From NCBI GenBank assembly GCA_030323885.1, contig CM059199.1, forward strand, positions 76,728,781-76,792,780: a stretch of 64,000 bases of DNA, given 5' to 3'. The position numbers and the translations under genes were made by a program. The stretch is from Branchipolynoe longqiensis. Taxonomy: Eukaryota > Annelida > Polychaeta > Phyllodocida > Polynoidae. Positions within the stretch are counted from its first letter, which is position 1; every line of letters starts with the position of its first letter. Below, piece by piece: positions 50,579 through 61,049 of the stretch. The notes beneath the pieces were generated by a model, which was not told the origin of the DNA, ran no database searches, and saw only the letters and a list, made by a program, of their open reading frames with translations.

Positions 50579-50901
50579 CAGACGGGATGGCCGAATGAGT
50601 TAGAGCGTCCGTCTCCCGTGCTGGTAGATCGTGGGTTCGAGTCCCGGTCGAGTCAAACCAATGACTTTAAAATTGATACTTGTCGCTTACTACCCAGGCG
50701 CTCGGCATTATTAGGATAGGGCAAGGACTGGTGTTCTCAGTGTCAGGATAATGTGACTGAGTGGGATACCAGGTCATGGTGCCGGCGGCCTGGTTTCCCA
50801 GTGGGACAGCACTATAAAGTCGCCATGAGTGCGCACTGTCACAAGTCGGTACCCGTCCTAATATGACCTTAGATGTTGCTAGGACGTAAAACAACAAACA
50901 A
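50579..50901 (+). mobile_element. tRNA-derived SINE, best-preserved copy
   Basis: A box GATGGCCGAATGAGTTAGAG and B box GGGTTCGAGTCCC are intact, so the head reads as a tRNA. The body and tail are complete (CGTCCTAATATGACCTTAGA, GCTAGGACGTAAAACAACAA). An ATCATCATCATCATC direct repeat flanks both ends, consistent with target-site duplication in a trinucleotide run. It is a SINE, not a tRNA gene, because the tRNA-like part is fused to the SINE body. Confidence 0.95.
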
Positions 50902-51430
50902 TCATCATCATCATCATGCTGTCGGTCGCGATGCGACAAAGACTGGTTTCATCACTTCACTGCCGCTCTCCATTTACATTTCATGAAAGCTGCCTGCAAA
51001 AGTGTTGAAGTGCTGCTGGCTTTTGCAAGTTACCAGCGGCACTCTCTCGAGGAGCAAATAGAGGTTTCACACCGGCAAGAACATGTCCAGACAGGTGCAA
51101 AACTATTTGTCCCTGCAGTGGCTGGTCGGGACATTTGGGAGTTCCATACATCAACCGCCCTTGATGCTGCCACAGTGGCATGGTTTTCTGTTCAGGGTTG
51201 TTCTGTCAAGAACCTGTACCACAAGGCAGTGGTTTACAACTCTGCAGGGCAGGTGTGTCAAACTCCCTGAGGTATTGCAATACCTGCATACAGCAATAGC
51301 TGCCCAATCACTCCCACACAAAAGGCTCTGTCTGTACATGTACATTACCAAAGAGGGCAGACATTTCGCAATCAAATATTTGAATACCAAAAAACAAACT
51401 TAACCTTTATAGTTCGTTGAATATGCACAT
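50902..51430. other. Intergenic segment with unresolved short ORFs
   Basis: Overlapping open frames on both strands (50981-51403, up to 106 codons) show normal composition but no recognisable domain. None has splice or promoter support. It could be a transposon remnant. Confidence 0.3.
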
Positions 51431-51436
51431 AATTAT

Positions 51437-51739
51437 GTCAATAGAGCATCTGTCTCCTGTGTTGGTAGGTCGTGGGTTCGATCGCTGGTCGAGTCACACC
51501 AATGACTTAAAAATTTATACTTGTTGCTTCCTAGCATGGTGCTCTGCATTGTTAGGATAGGGCAAGGACTGGTTGGCTCAGTGTCAGGATAATGTGCCTG
51601 AGTGAGATATCAGGTTATGGAGCTGGTGTGTTGTCTTCCAGTGGGGCAGCACTATAATGTCGCCATGAGTGCGCACTGTCACAAGTCGGTACCTGTCCTG
51701 ATATTACCTTAGATGTTGTTAGGATGTAAAGAAACAAAC
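51437..51739 (+). mobile_element. tRNA-derived SINE
   Basis: The copy is slightly 5'-truncated, starting in the head (AGAGCATCTGTCTCCTGTGT), with B box GGGTTCGATCGC, the body GGCAGCACTATAATGTCG and the tail CTGATATTACCTTAGATGTT ... AAAGAAACAAACC. Confidence 0.9.
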
Positions 51740-51744
51740 CATAG

Positions 51745-52025
51745 CTTGGCGGGCCTTGCATGCAGGTTGTGAGTTTGGTTCTTAGTCAAGTCAAATCAAT
51801 TACTAAAATTGATACTTGTCACTTCCTAGCCTGGTGCTCGGCATTAATAGGATAGGGCAAGGACTGGTTGGGTCAGCATCGGGGGGGATATCAGGCCATG
51901 GTGTCACCAGCCTGATTTACCAGTGGGGCAGCACTACAAAGTCACCATGAGTGCATGCTGTCACAAGTCGGTACCCGTCCTGATATGACATTAGATGTTG
52001 CCAGGACATAAAACTACAACCCTAG
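51745..52025 (+). mobile_element. tRNA-derived SINE, directly following the previous copy
   Basis: The head is diverged (GGCGGGCCTTGCATGCAGGT, GTGAGTTTGGTTC). The body and tail CTGATATGACATTAGATGTT ... GACATAAAACTACAACC are clear. It has a 12-bp-scale deletion in the middle of the body. Confidence 0.85.
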
Positions 52026-52089
52026 CTGTTGTGTTGCTGTGTAAAGCTGAACTGACTTTCTGGTCTCTTTCCTCATGGTACTGAACATT

Positions 52090-52345
52090 GTGAGATTCCA
52101 GTACGGGTCACGGCTCAGAACATTGTGACCGAGGTTCCAGTCAGGTCGCAGCTGAGAACATCATGAATGATTGATGATCTAGTAAGGTCAAGGCTCAGAA
52201 CATTGTGACCGAGGTTCCAGTCAGGTCGCAGCTGAGAACATCATGAATGATTGATGATCTAGTAAGGTCAAGGCTCAGAACATTGTGACCGAGGTTCCAG
52301 TCAGGTCGCAGCTGAGAACATCATGAATGATTGATGATCTAGTAA
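52090..52345 (+). repeat. 80-bp tandem repeat, about 3 copies
   Basis: The unit is AAGGTCAAGGCTCAGAACAT, TGTGACCGAGGTTCCAGTCA, GGTCGCAGCTGAGAACATCA, TGAATGATTGATGATCTAGT. The period is exactly 80 bp (52191 to 52271). The last two units are identical. Confidence 0.93.
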
Positions 52346-52493
52346 GAGAATTTCTGAAAGCTCATTGTAGTTAAACAAGCTTTTGAATCTTACATCAAAT
52401 TTTCGTAAAGTATTATAATACGCATTCTGTGAGATTAAATCATTATCTAACATAAATAAAACTTCTTACTTCATCTGCTGAACACAGGAGGCG

Positions 52494-52810
52494 TAATCGA
52501 CTGGTCACCCAAGCCACTGTGACGAATGCCCACATCCTGCAGACTCGGGTCGAATAATCGAATACGCTTCTCTACGCTCGGGGTGAAAAAAATGGTGGCC
52601 CTTTTTTTAAGTCGATATAATTACAGCAAAATATGATTTCAATATTTTTATGATGGCATAGTTTAGTGATATTTCCATTTCATTAATCTGTGTTATTACG
52701 CCAAAAAAAGATGTATTACTGGTACAGGTGGTTGTTATCCTGCAGGACAGTACCAGCGCAAATGTGACGTCATCGCTCCTGCAAACCCCAGCCAAGAGGT
52801 GGGTTACTGG
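52494..52810 (+). repeat. Dispersed repeat, copy 1 (partner 58143-58396)
   Basis: It shares GCGTAATCGA, CAGACTCGGGTCGAATAATC, TATGATGGCATAGTTTAG, GTTATCCTGCAGGAC and AAATGTGACGTCATCGCT with 58143-58396 in the same order. GTGGGTTAC at 52799-52807 is the point where the second copy is interrupted by a MITE. Confidence 0.75.
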
Positions 52811-52896
52811 TGTCGGGTTGTTTTGCACATGGCATATGTATTTGTCAACTCCACTTGCGGTGTTCTATTTGAAATTCTGACTCGGATGACCTGAGT

Positions 52897-53390
52897 CACC
52901 TGGTGTTGCAGTTTCCGTGGCACACCAGTTTGCGAGGGACACATCCATTCAAATGCATTGTCAATGGCCGTGAGTGATCTTCATACAGAAAAAGTCAAAT
53001 ATCTCTCAAATTACACCACCTAGAAACAAACTGCTTGGCACCAATACAGAAAACATATTCAACAAACATTATATTAAATTTATAATGTTAGGGTTCTTGA
53101 TTTCTATTCATTTTGAATAAAACTAATGTTTTGCACTGCGTGTACCGTCAAACTCAAGGCATTGTCAATGGTCGTGAGCAATCTGCATACAGAAAATACA
53201 GCAAAAGTGAAATATCTCTAAAACCACACCACCTAGAAACAAATCGCTTGGGACACATATAGAAAACATCTTTACCAAAAACATTGTTAAATTTATAAGG
53301 TTAGTGACGATGCTGTTCGATTTTGACATATGCGCAGAAGCGATGTGTCCCTCGCAAACTGGTGTGACCCGGAAACTGCAACACCGGGTC
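52897..53390. mobile_element. Foldback element with about 49-bp inverted ends and internal 204-bp repeat
   Basis: The left arm (52897-52945: TGGTGTTGCAGTTTCC, CCAGTTTGCGAGGGACACAT) is the near-perfect inverse of the right arm (53342-53390). Between them a 204-bp unit (CATTGTCAATGGCCGTGAG ... ) is repeated at 52956 and 53160. The same unit occurs inverted inside the element at 59530-60405. Confidence 0.8.
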
Positions 53391-53947
53391 GTGTTAATCG
53401 ATTACGTCCAGGAAGTTTCAGGGGAGAGCAAGAAGTTCGAGAACAAGCTTCAGTTTGCAACTTTCATATGCACGTGCAGAAATATTGCTAGAGGTGGAAC
53501 TTCGGGTAAGTAAGAATAAGAATGAGGTTATTAAATGTTGTGGTTATGCTATGAAATGTATTGGTTATTCATGAAAATAGTGTTTTAACTCAATTATTTT
53601 CTTCCAGGGTAGACTACCCAGATAGCACACAGTCGGCGGCCCGACGGCGGCCGCTCCGTCGGCCCGACGGTGGAAAACGCCGTCGGGCCGACGTTGTTTT
53701 GTCCAACCTCCCGCCGTCGGGGCGACGGCGGGTGCCGCCGTCGGCCCGACGGCGGCAGCCGCCGTCACCCCGACGCCGTCGGGGCGACGGCAGGTGCCGC
53801 CGTCGGGGCGACGGCGGGTCCGCCGTTGGGCGACGGCGCCAAACGCCGTCGGGCCGACGTTGTTTTGTCCAACCATCCACCGTCGGCCCGACGGCGTTTG
53901 GCGCCCCGACGGCGCCAAACGCTGCCGCCGTCGATCCGACGAGCCGA

Positions 53948-54085
53948 GAAGACACTGTCACTCTAGTGTCAATACGTACAGGTGCAAAAATATTAGTTTT
54001 ATTCAAAATTAATAGAAATCGAGAACCCTAACCTTATAAATTTAATATAGTCTGTACGTATTGACACTATAGTGACAGTGTCTTC
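53948..54085. repeat. Nested inverted-repeat element (about 138 bp)
   Basis: GAAGACACTGTCACT and AGTGTCAATACGTACAG (53948-53981) recur inverted at 54050-54085 around an AT-rich centre. That centre (ATTCAAAATTAATAGAAAT, GAACCCTAACCTTA) is shared with the 204-bp repeat family at 52956-53300 and 59740-60000. Confidence 0.8.
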
Positions 54086-54129
54086 GAATCTCGAAAAAAA
54101 CCAAGATGGCGGTTCTTGGTCAACCTTCC

Positions 54130-54850
54130 GTACGTCACTACGTGGTAATTCAAATCGTATTAACACGAATAATTCCATTAATACGTCGTAATAAATTGCA
54201 AAACTTTTACAAAATAATCTAAGCATATTAATAAACAAACCTGTTAAATAATTCCTTTAAATTCCTCCGATTTCTGGCGTTATTTGTTAAAATAGAACGC
54301 TGTCCAACGATCGCACGTGTTGTGCTGGCCACTCGAGCCGGCGACTCGAGTCAGGTGCGGATTCGAAGTAAACAAACCGCATCGGATGATTCAAAGCGTA
54401 TTAACACGAATAATTCCACTAATACTTCGTAATAAATTACAAAACTTTTACAAAATAATCTAAACATATTAATAAACAAACCTGTTAAATAATTCCTTTA
54501 AATTCCTCCGATTTCTGGCGTTATTTGTTCAAATAGAACGCTGTCCAACGATCGCACGTGTTGTGCTGGCAACTCGAGCCGGCGACTCGAGTCAGGTGGG
54601 GATTCGAAGTAAACAAACCGCATCGGATGATTCAAAGCGTATTAACACGAATAATTCCATTAATACTTCGTAATAAATTACAAAACTTTTACACAATAAT
54701 CTAAACATATTACTAAACATACCTGTTAAATAATTCCTTAAAATTCCGGGTAATTCTGGAGTTATTGGTAGAAAAAGAACACTGATCAACAATCGCACGT
54801 GTTGCGCGGGCGACTCGAGCCGGAATCCAAATTTAAAGAACTGCGCATGC
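54130..54850 (+). repeat. 241-bp tandem repeat, about 3 copies
   Basis: CGTATTAACACGAATAATTC starts at 54156, 54397 and 54638, an exact 241-bp period. Each unit ends with CACTCGAGCCGGCGACTCGA or a variant, itself containing a CTCGAG...CTCGAG inverted repeat. Confidence 0.92.
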
Positions 54851-54857
54851 GCGGCCC

Positions 54858-55411
54858 ACCACCGTCGGCCCGACGATGGCCCGACGGTGTACCAAGTGTG
54901 GAAAATGAATGCAAACCTGCGGCGGCCCACCACCGTCGGGCCGACGTAGGCCCGACGGTGAATCAAAAGTGGAAAGGGATTGAACCCTAACGTCGGAACA
55001 ACACCGTCGGGCCGACGGTGGCCCGACGGTGGCTCACAAGTGGAAAAGGATTGAACCCTAACGTCGGAACACCACCGTCCGGCCGACGATGGCCCGACGG
55101 TATACCAAGTGTGGAAAATGAATGCAAACCAGCGGCGGCCCAACACCGGTGGCCCGACGGTGCTCAAAAGTGGAAGGGGATTGAACCCTAACGTCGGAAC
55201 ACCGCCGTCGGGCCGACGATGGCCCGACGGTGTACCAAGTGTGGAAAATGAATGCAAACCTGCGGCGGCCCACCACCGTCGGCCCGACGGAGGCCCGACG
55301 GTGAATCAAAAGTGGAAAGGGATTGATTCCCAACGTCGGAACACCACCGGCGGCCCGACGGTGGAAAGTCGATGGCGATGGTGCGACCAATAGCCGACGT
55401 CGGCCCGACGG
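54858..55411. repeat. Right sub-terminal CCGTCGG palindromic array
   Basis: CACCGTCGGGCCGACG-type palindromes alternate with spacer motifs CAAGTGTGGAAAATGAATGC and AAAGTGGAAAGGGATTGA. About eight palindromic blocks are visible. Confidence 0.85.
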
Positions 55412-55430
55412 CTGTGTGCTATCTGGGTAG

Positions 55431-56180
55431 GAGTTGGCCTCCTGATACACACTTGCGGTCGATTGAAAGCATTACTCGTCTGTAAACGGTGTGATCGCAA
55501 TTATGGCAAAGGCAACTCAAAGTGATGCTCAAACCATTCCAAATGGTACATAATGTGAACGAATCTGAGGGAGAGGAAGGACACTGATAATCCCCAAATG
55601 TCTCACAAATCACGTAAAACCAAATTGGAAATAGAGAAGCTACAAGTTAGGCCAGTAAAGAAGATTACTGAAGCTAAAAGCCGCTTTGCCTCCTCCCGAA
55701 GTGGTGAGGTAATGATTTGGCAGATTTTAATGTGCTAGCCATGAGAGAAAAGACTGAAGCTTTTCTAGAGTAGGCTGAAAAAGCATTAGAATTAGCGCAA
55801 GCAGCGGCAAATTCGTCAGTTGCTAAGGTGAGTTTTGCACGTTTTGTAAATGTCAGATGAGTCTTGATGCTTAGTAACGGGCCTGCAATCTTGGACGATG
55901 AAGGCAAATATGAAGCTGACTGTGGGGTTCTGGGTTCGAGTCACACCAGATGGAAGACTGACAACACGGGCAGAACATGATGAGCTTTTCCCAAACTGAT
56001 GAATAAAAACCATTATAATCACTACGGTCTCCGTATTCTCCTTTTTACTTGTCAGTCTAGCAGTGCATTTAGCTCTCTTTGATTAAGTTTTATGTTTCTA
56101 TTGTCCTTGTACTTTTCTTCTACTGCCAATGCATTCCATTCCCTTGCCGCATGTACTCTCCCCCCCTCCATTGCACACCA
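55431..56180. other. Intergenic segment without recognised genes
   Basis: CTGGGTTCGAGTCACACC (55928-55945) resembles a tRNA B box but lacks a matching A box. 56050-56115 is the dispersed repeat shared with 34950-35015. No coding similarity is seen. Confidence 0.35.
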
Positions 56181-56891
56181 CAGGGCCCATATGCATGGAG
56201 CGGTGTTACCGAGTCAAAACGCGTTTAAGGCGGGATTTCTGGTTTAACGCCGAAAAGTTTGTATGCATGGAGCAGTGTTAGGCCTAACACCGCACGTTTA
56301 AATCCGGAAATTCTAACTCTGCTCATAGCAGGTTTACAGTGGTGTTAGTGCTAGGTTAGTGTCAGGATGGAGCCCAAATCTATTCAATGCGACCATATTT
56401 AACCGAATTACATACGCAATAAGTGACATTTGATCAGTTTAACCCTAAATTCGAAGCGTTATTAAGGCTACCGCTGCATTGGTGGCGATATTAATAGTTA
56501 TATTTTCGAATCGACGAACCTACAGTAAACAAACCGCCGCTGCCGCCAGTATGGACAGCGACGTCGATGCGGAGGCTGCGACGATTTGTTTACTGGTAGC
56601 CTTAATAACGCTTCGAATTTAGGGTTAAATTGATTCAATTTCACTTATTGCGTATGTACTTCTGTTAAATATGGTCGCATTGAATAGATTTGAGCCTAAT
56701 ATATGGCTACAAACGCAGAGGGATTTCCCAAATCTATAAATACATTCACGTTTAGCTAACACTCACCGTTTAAGCGCCCATGCATACGGCTTGACATAGT
56801 TCTCTACGACTCCGATAACCGGAGATAGGTACCCGGAGTTAGAGGTATAACACCACACACCGCTAACACAGTTTCATGCATACGGGCCCTG
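56181..56891. mobile_element. CAGGGCCC-ended MITE, copy 1 (711 bp)
   Basis: The ends CAGGGCCCATATGCATGGAG and (inverted) CAGGGCCCGTATGCATGAAA are followed by GTGTTA-rich sub-ends. The interior is itself an inverted repeat around 56540: the block ATATTTAACCGAATTACATA ... TTTAACCCTAAATTCGAAGC at 56388-56458 recurs inverted at 56600-56680. Confidence 0.82.
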
Positions 56892-56939
56892 GGCCCGCTC
56901 AGTTCTCATATTGACTACCGCTCACTGCTCCGATGGGCC

Positions 56940-57070
56940 ACCCTTATTGACTCCGGCTCAGTCCCCCATTGCACACCAGGGGCCGCCCATATTGACTCCC
57001 GCTCAGTTCCCCCATTGCACACCAGGGGCCGCCCATATTGACTTCCGCTCAGTTCTCCCATTGCACACCA
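56940..57070 (+). repeat. 45-bp repeat flanking the MITE copies
   Basis: The unit is ATTGACTCCCGCTCAGTTCC, CCCATTGCACACCAGGGGCC, GCCCAT, present about three times here and resuming at 58014-58140 after MITE copy 2. Confidence 0.88.
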
Positions 57071-58013
57071 GGGGCCATATGCAGGAGTCGGTGATAGTGT
57101 CGGTTGGTGTTAGCCGGTAAACGCGTTTAGCTATTACCACCCGCGCGAAGTATGTCACGCCGTATGCAGGAGCGCCTAAACGGTGTGTGTTAGCTAAACG
57201 TGAATCCCCTGCAGCCGGTTCCTGGCGAGCACCACCTAATCGGCACTGACACTCAGAATATCCCAACTTACACTATTATCTCTGTTTTAATACTTTCAGA
57301 GTAAATTGCTCTTAGGTTACATTAAATACTTCAGATCTTCCTCTTCAATTGCGCATTAAGATATTTTTAATCGACCCAATGAAAGCTTTTAAATCTATTT
57401 TACAAAAAAAGTATACAACCACTGGCAGGGCGCTCAAACTGCGACACCGGGCACCAGCCAGCACTGCGGCGGCGATTTGTTTTGTTTGCATTCGTCGATT
57501 CGACAATATGAATAACGCCGCCAATGCGGCGGTGGTGTTAATATTGGTTCGCTTTTAGGGTTAAATTGATGAAATTTCACTTATTGCGTATGTAATTCTG
57601 TTAAATATGATAGCATTGAATAGATTTGGGCCTAATACATCGTCGTATGCTTGTCGACGTCGACGCGGCGGTGGCGGCGATTTGTTTACTTTACATTCGT
57701 CGATTCGACACTATTAATATCGCCGCCAATGCGGCGGTAGCGTTAATATGGGTTCACTTTTATGGTTAAATTGATCAAATTTCACTTATTGCGTATTTAA
57801 TTCTGTTAAATATGATGGCATTGAATAGATTTGGGCCTAACCTAACACTAACACCATCCTTAAACGTGCTATGAAATGGGGTTAGTGTCGCAGACCTTAA
57901 ACGCGCGGTGTTAGCGTAACACCGCCTCCCGCATACCGACTTTTCGGCGCTAAACCAGAAATCCCCTCTAAACGCGTTTTGGCTCGGTAACACCGACTCC
58001 TGCATATGGCCCC
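57071..58013. mobile_element. CAGGGCCC-family MITE, copy 2 (943 bp)
   Basis: Ends GGGGCCATATGCAGGAGTCG and inverted CGACTCCTGCATATGGCCCC are perfectly complementary for 20 bp. The interior has two direct units of about 200 bp (GGCGGCGATTTG, TCGTCGATTCGACAATAT, TTCACTTATTGCGTATGTAA). It interrupts the 45-bp repeat. Confidence 0.85.
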
Positions 58014-58140
58014 AGGGGCCGCCCATATTGACTCCCGCTCTATTCCCCTATTGCACACCAGGGGCCGCCCATATTGACTACCGCTCACTGATCCGATGGG
58101 CCACCCTTATTGACTTTTGCTCAGTTCCCCCATTGCACGC
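58014..58140 (+). repeat. 45-bp repeat, continuation after MITE copy 2
   Basis: AGGGGCCGCCCATATTGACT and GGGCCACCCTTATTGACT units continue the array of 56940-57070. Confidence 0.85.
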
Positions 58141-58142
58141 CA

Positions 58143-58396
58143 TGGGCGTAATCGATTAACTAACTCGGGTCACCCGAGCCACTTGTTGGTGCATGTGCAC
58201 ATCCTACAGACTCGGGTCGAATAATCAAATATGCTTCCCCACGCTCGGGTATTTTATGATGGCATAGTTTAGCTATATTTCCATTTTATTTATCTAGGTT
58301 ATTAAAAACACAAACATGTATAACTGGTAGCTGTTATCCTGCAGGACGGAACCAGTGCAAATGTGGCGTCATCGCTTGTTGCCAAGACGTGGGTTA
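58143..58396 (+). repeat. Dispersed repeat, copy 2 (partner 52494-52810)
   Basis: It is colinear with 52494-52810 up to GTGGGTTA, where MITE copy 3 begins. It therefore gives a left junction with a paralogous uninterrupted site. Confidence 0.75.
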
Positions 58397-59348
58397 CAGG
58401 GCCCATATGCATGGAGCAGTGTTAGCAGCATATGGTGTTAACCGTCTAACACAGGGTAGCTATCACCAGTTATCAGGGGCGTCGCAAAGTATGTCAAGCC
58501 GTATGCATGGTGGCCTAAACGGTGAGTGTTAGCTATATGTGAATTAATTTATACATTATGGAAATTTCTCTGAGCCTGTTGCCAGTGAGCACCTGGTTGG
58601 GCCGGGAACCAGCGCTGTGACTGTTACTGAGGCGGGGGTTGCTTGCATTCATCGATTCGACAATATTTCATGAAATTTCACATTGCGTATGTAATTCTGT
58701 TAAATATGATAGCATTCAATAGATTTGGGCCTAATATATAGCCGCCGATTTGGCGCCGGCGGCGATTTGTTTACTTTACATTTGTCGATTCGACAATATT
58801 AATATTGACGCCTCTGTGGCGGCAGCGTTAATATTGCTTCAAATTTATGGTTAATTTGCTAAAATTTCACTTATTGCGTATGTAATTCTGTTAAATATGA
58901 TAACAAATATGAATAGGTTTGGGCCTAATATATAGCCGCCAATGCGGCAGCGGTGGCTATGTGTGTTTTGTTGATATGAGACAGTATGGATATCGACGTC
59001 GAAGCGGTGGCAGCGATTTGTTTAGTTTACATTCGTCGATTCGACAATATTAATATCGCTGCCGATGTAGCTGCGGCATTAATATTGCTTCGAATTTAGG
59101 GTCAATTTGCTGAAACATCACTTATTGAGTATGTAATTCTGTTAAATATGATAGCATTGCATAGATTTGTCCCTAACCTAACACTAACACCGCTGTAAAC
59201 CTGCTCTGGGCTGGTGTTAGAATCTGACTTTAAACTTGCGGTGTTGGCCTAACACTGCTCTATGCATAGCGACTTTTCGGCACTAAACCAGAAATCACTC
59301 CCTAAACACGTTTTGGCTCGCTAACACTGCTCCATACATATGGCCCTG
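58397..59348. mobile_element. CAGGGCCC-ended MITE, copy 3 (952 bp)
   Basis: Ends CAGGGCCCATATGCATGGAG and inverted CAGGGCCATATGTATGGAGC, both continuing into CAGTGTTAGC. The interior repeats the same block as copy 2 about three times (TTCACTTATTGCGTATGTAA, TCGTCGATTCGACAATATTA). Confidence 0.85.
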
Positions 59349-59529
59349 GGGGTCTGACTGACATCTATTCCTCCCACCCATATGTAAATCTGCTTCGCAG
59401 TCTGATGACAGCATCACTTTTTTTTTTTTTTTTAAACACCTAGATTTCATCCTACGTACCGAATTTAAATACTTATCCTCTTACACATTTGTGTTGTTGC
59501 ATAGAAGGGGATATTGAGCCAATATAATG

Positions 59530-60405
59530 CAGGGATGAAAGCGGTCTCCCGCAAAAAACGTAGAAATCAATCAAAATTATTACACCAACGGCGAAAACGC
59601 GCATTTCCCTAGACTTGGCAGTCAGGGAATGGGGGACATGTGGCGTAGTTCATTTTCCGACACTTGGTGGCGCATCGGTAGTAGTGGGCCTACACGGTCA
59701 TTGACAATGCTTTGAGTTTGCCGGTACGCGCAGTGCAATACATATATTTTATTCAAAATTAATAGAAATACAGAACCCTAACCTTAGAAATTTAATATAA
59801 TCTATTCGTTGTATGTTTTCTATATGTATGCCAAGCGGTTTGTCTCTAGGTCTTGTGGTTTTAGAGATATTTGACTTCTTCTGTATGAAGATTGCTCACG
59901 GCCATTGACAATGCACTGAGTTCGGCGGTACGCCCAGTGCAAAACGTTTATTTTATTCAAAATTAATAGAAATACAGAACCCTAACCGTAGAAATTTAAT
60001 ATAATGTATTCGTTGTATGTTTTCTATATGTATACCAAGTGGTTTGTGTCTAGGTCATGTGGTTTTAGAGATATTTGACTTCTTCTGTATGAAGATTGCT
60101 CATAGCCATTGGGTTTGCAGTGTGACAGTGTGCCGAATAGGCCCACTAGTTCAGTGGAGACGCGAACGGCAGGAATTTGAACTAAAAAGTCGGAGGTCCC
60201 CCATTGGGAAAAGTCGTGCAATGGGCCTTGATGTGCCTACATTATCGCCCATACCTAACATTCCTTTTGGAGTTTTATGTTCCAACATCTAATGACGGGA
60301 TTTGAACTACCCAATTGTCATATAAGTTATATAACACGGTTTTCTTTAGCATTTTATTTAACATTAATCGGTAAACATAAAAAAAACGGAGATCTTTCAT
60401 CCCTG
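59530..60405. mobile_element. CAGGGATG-ended element A (hAT-like, 876 bp)
   Basis: Ends CAGGGATGAAAGCGGTCTCC and inverted CAGGGATGAAAGATCTCC. CAGGG termini are typical of hAT transposons, though no clean 8-bp duplication is visible. The interior carries the 204-bp unit at 59699, 59903 and partly 60107, inverted relative to 52956-53300. Confidence 0.65.
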
Positions 60406-60430
60406 ATATATTAATAAAATGTTACTGCTT

Positions 60431-61049
60431 AGGGATGAAAGATGGCGCGGATTTTTCCTGTAGCTATACGTGTATACTAATATGTTGTTCAGACGCCACA
60501 GCACTATCAGTGTATACTACTAATAAATGCTTCAAAAGCCGCACCACGATGCGCATGCTACTAATACGCGCTTCAAACGTGTATCTATGAAACCGACTTC
60601 CGGCAATTTTCCGCGATTCCTAGGATTCACCGTGTACTCGCAGTACACGGGTGGAATACCAGCCTTATATAAAAGCTGTCGAAAAAGCGCGGAAGGGGAA
60701 TGAAAGCCGTATTTCACAATCTAAGAAGCAACAATTATTCTTTTTATGTCTTCATATTTCCCCGATACCTACTTATTATTTAAAGGTGAAATCGACGGCG
60801 TCCTATGGCCACCATCTTGTCTTGTTGCATTCTCTCCCATTTCACCAACTCTGTGCCAATATATGTAACCATTTGATCCTGGAACTAGTTTCTAGCTCTT
60901 ATTCCATACTAAAGCTATTTTCGTCCGTATTTACACTACGTTGTCATTCACGCGTGTACTACAAGTACAGGGTGAATCTTTTATCTACGCGAATAACTGA
61001 CTGCCAGCATTTCCGCTTTTTTCCCCCTCGGAGACCATTTTCATCCCTG
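60431..61049. mobile_element. CAGGGATG-ended element B (hAT-like, 619 bp)
   Basis: Left end AGGGATGAAAGATGGCGCGG and inverted right end CAGGGATGAAAATGGTCTCC. ACTGCTTA on the left and ACTGCCTA on the right could be an 8-bp target duplication with one mismatch, although the spacing is off by two bases. An open frame at 60651-61058 has no recognisable domain. Confidence 0.6.

Larger units (their letters stand above)
53614..55430. mobile_element. Palindrome-rich non-autonomous DNA transposon with perfect 19-bp TIRs
   Basis: The left end CTACCCAGATAGCACACAG (53614-53632) is repeated exactly in inverted orientation at 55412-55430. Sub-terminal regions (53633-53945 and 54858-55411) consist of CGTCGGGCCGACGG-type palindromes in tandem. 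The centre holds a nested inverted-repeat element (53948-54085) and three 241-bp units (54130-54850). No transposase is recognisable. TA at both outer edges may be the target duplication. Superfamily unknown. Open frames on both strands are Arg/Pro-rich artefacts. Confidence 0.85.

Noticed and set aside
50580..50655. Functional tRNA gene with A and B boxes
   Set aside because: The tRNA-like part runs directly into the SINE body present in about ten other copies. No acceptor-stem closure was found.
50983..51403. Overlapping ORFs of 95-106 codons upstream of a SINE
   Set aside because: No recognisable domain, both strands open, and no start or splice support. Left as unresolved rather than called a gene.
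53561..55450. Arg/Pro-rich ORFs on both strands
   Set aside because: They come from CGTCGG palindromes of the transposon, which read open in several frames on both strands.
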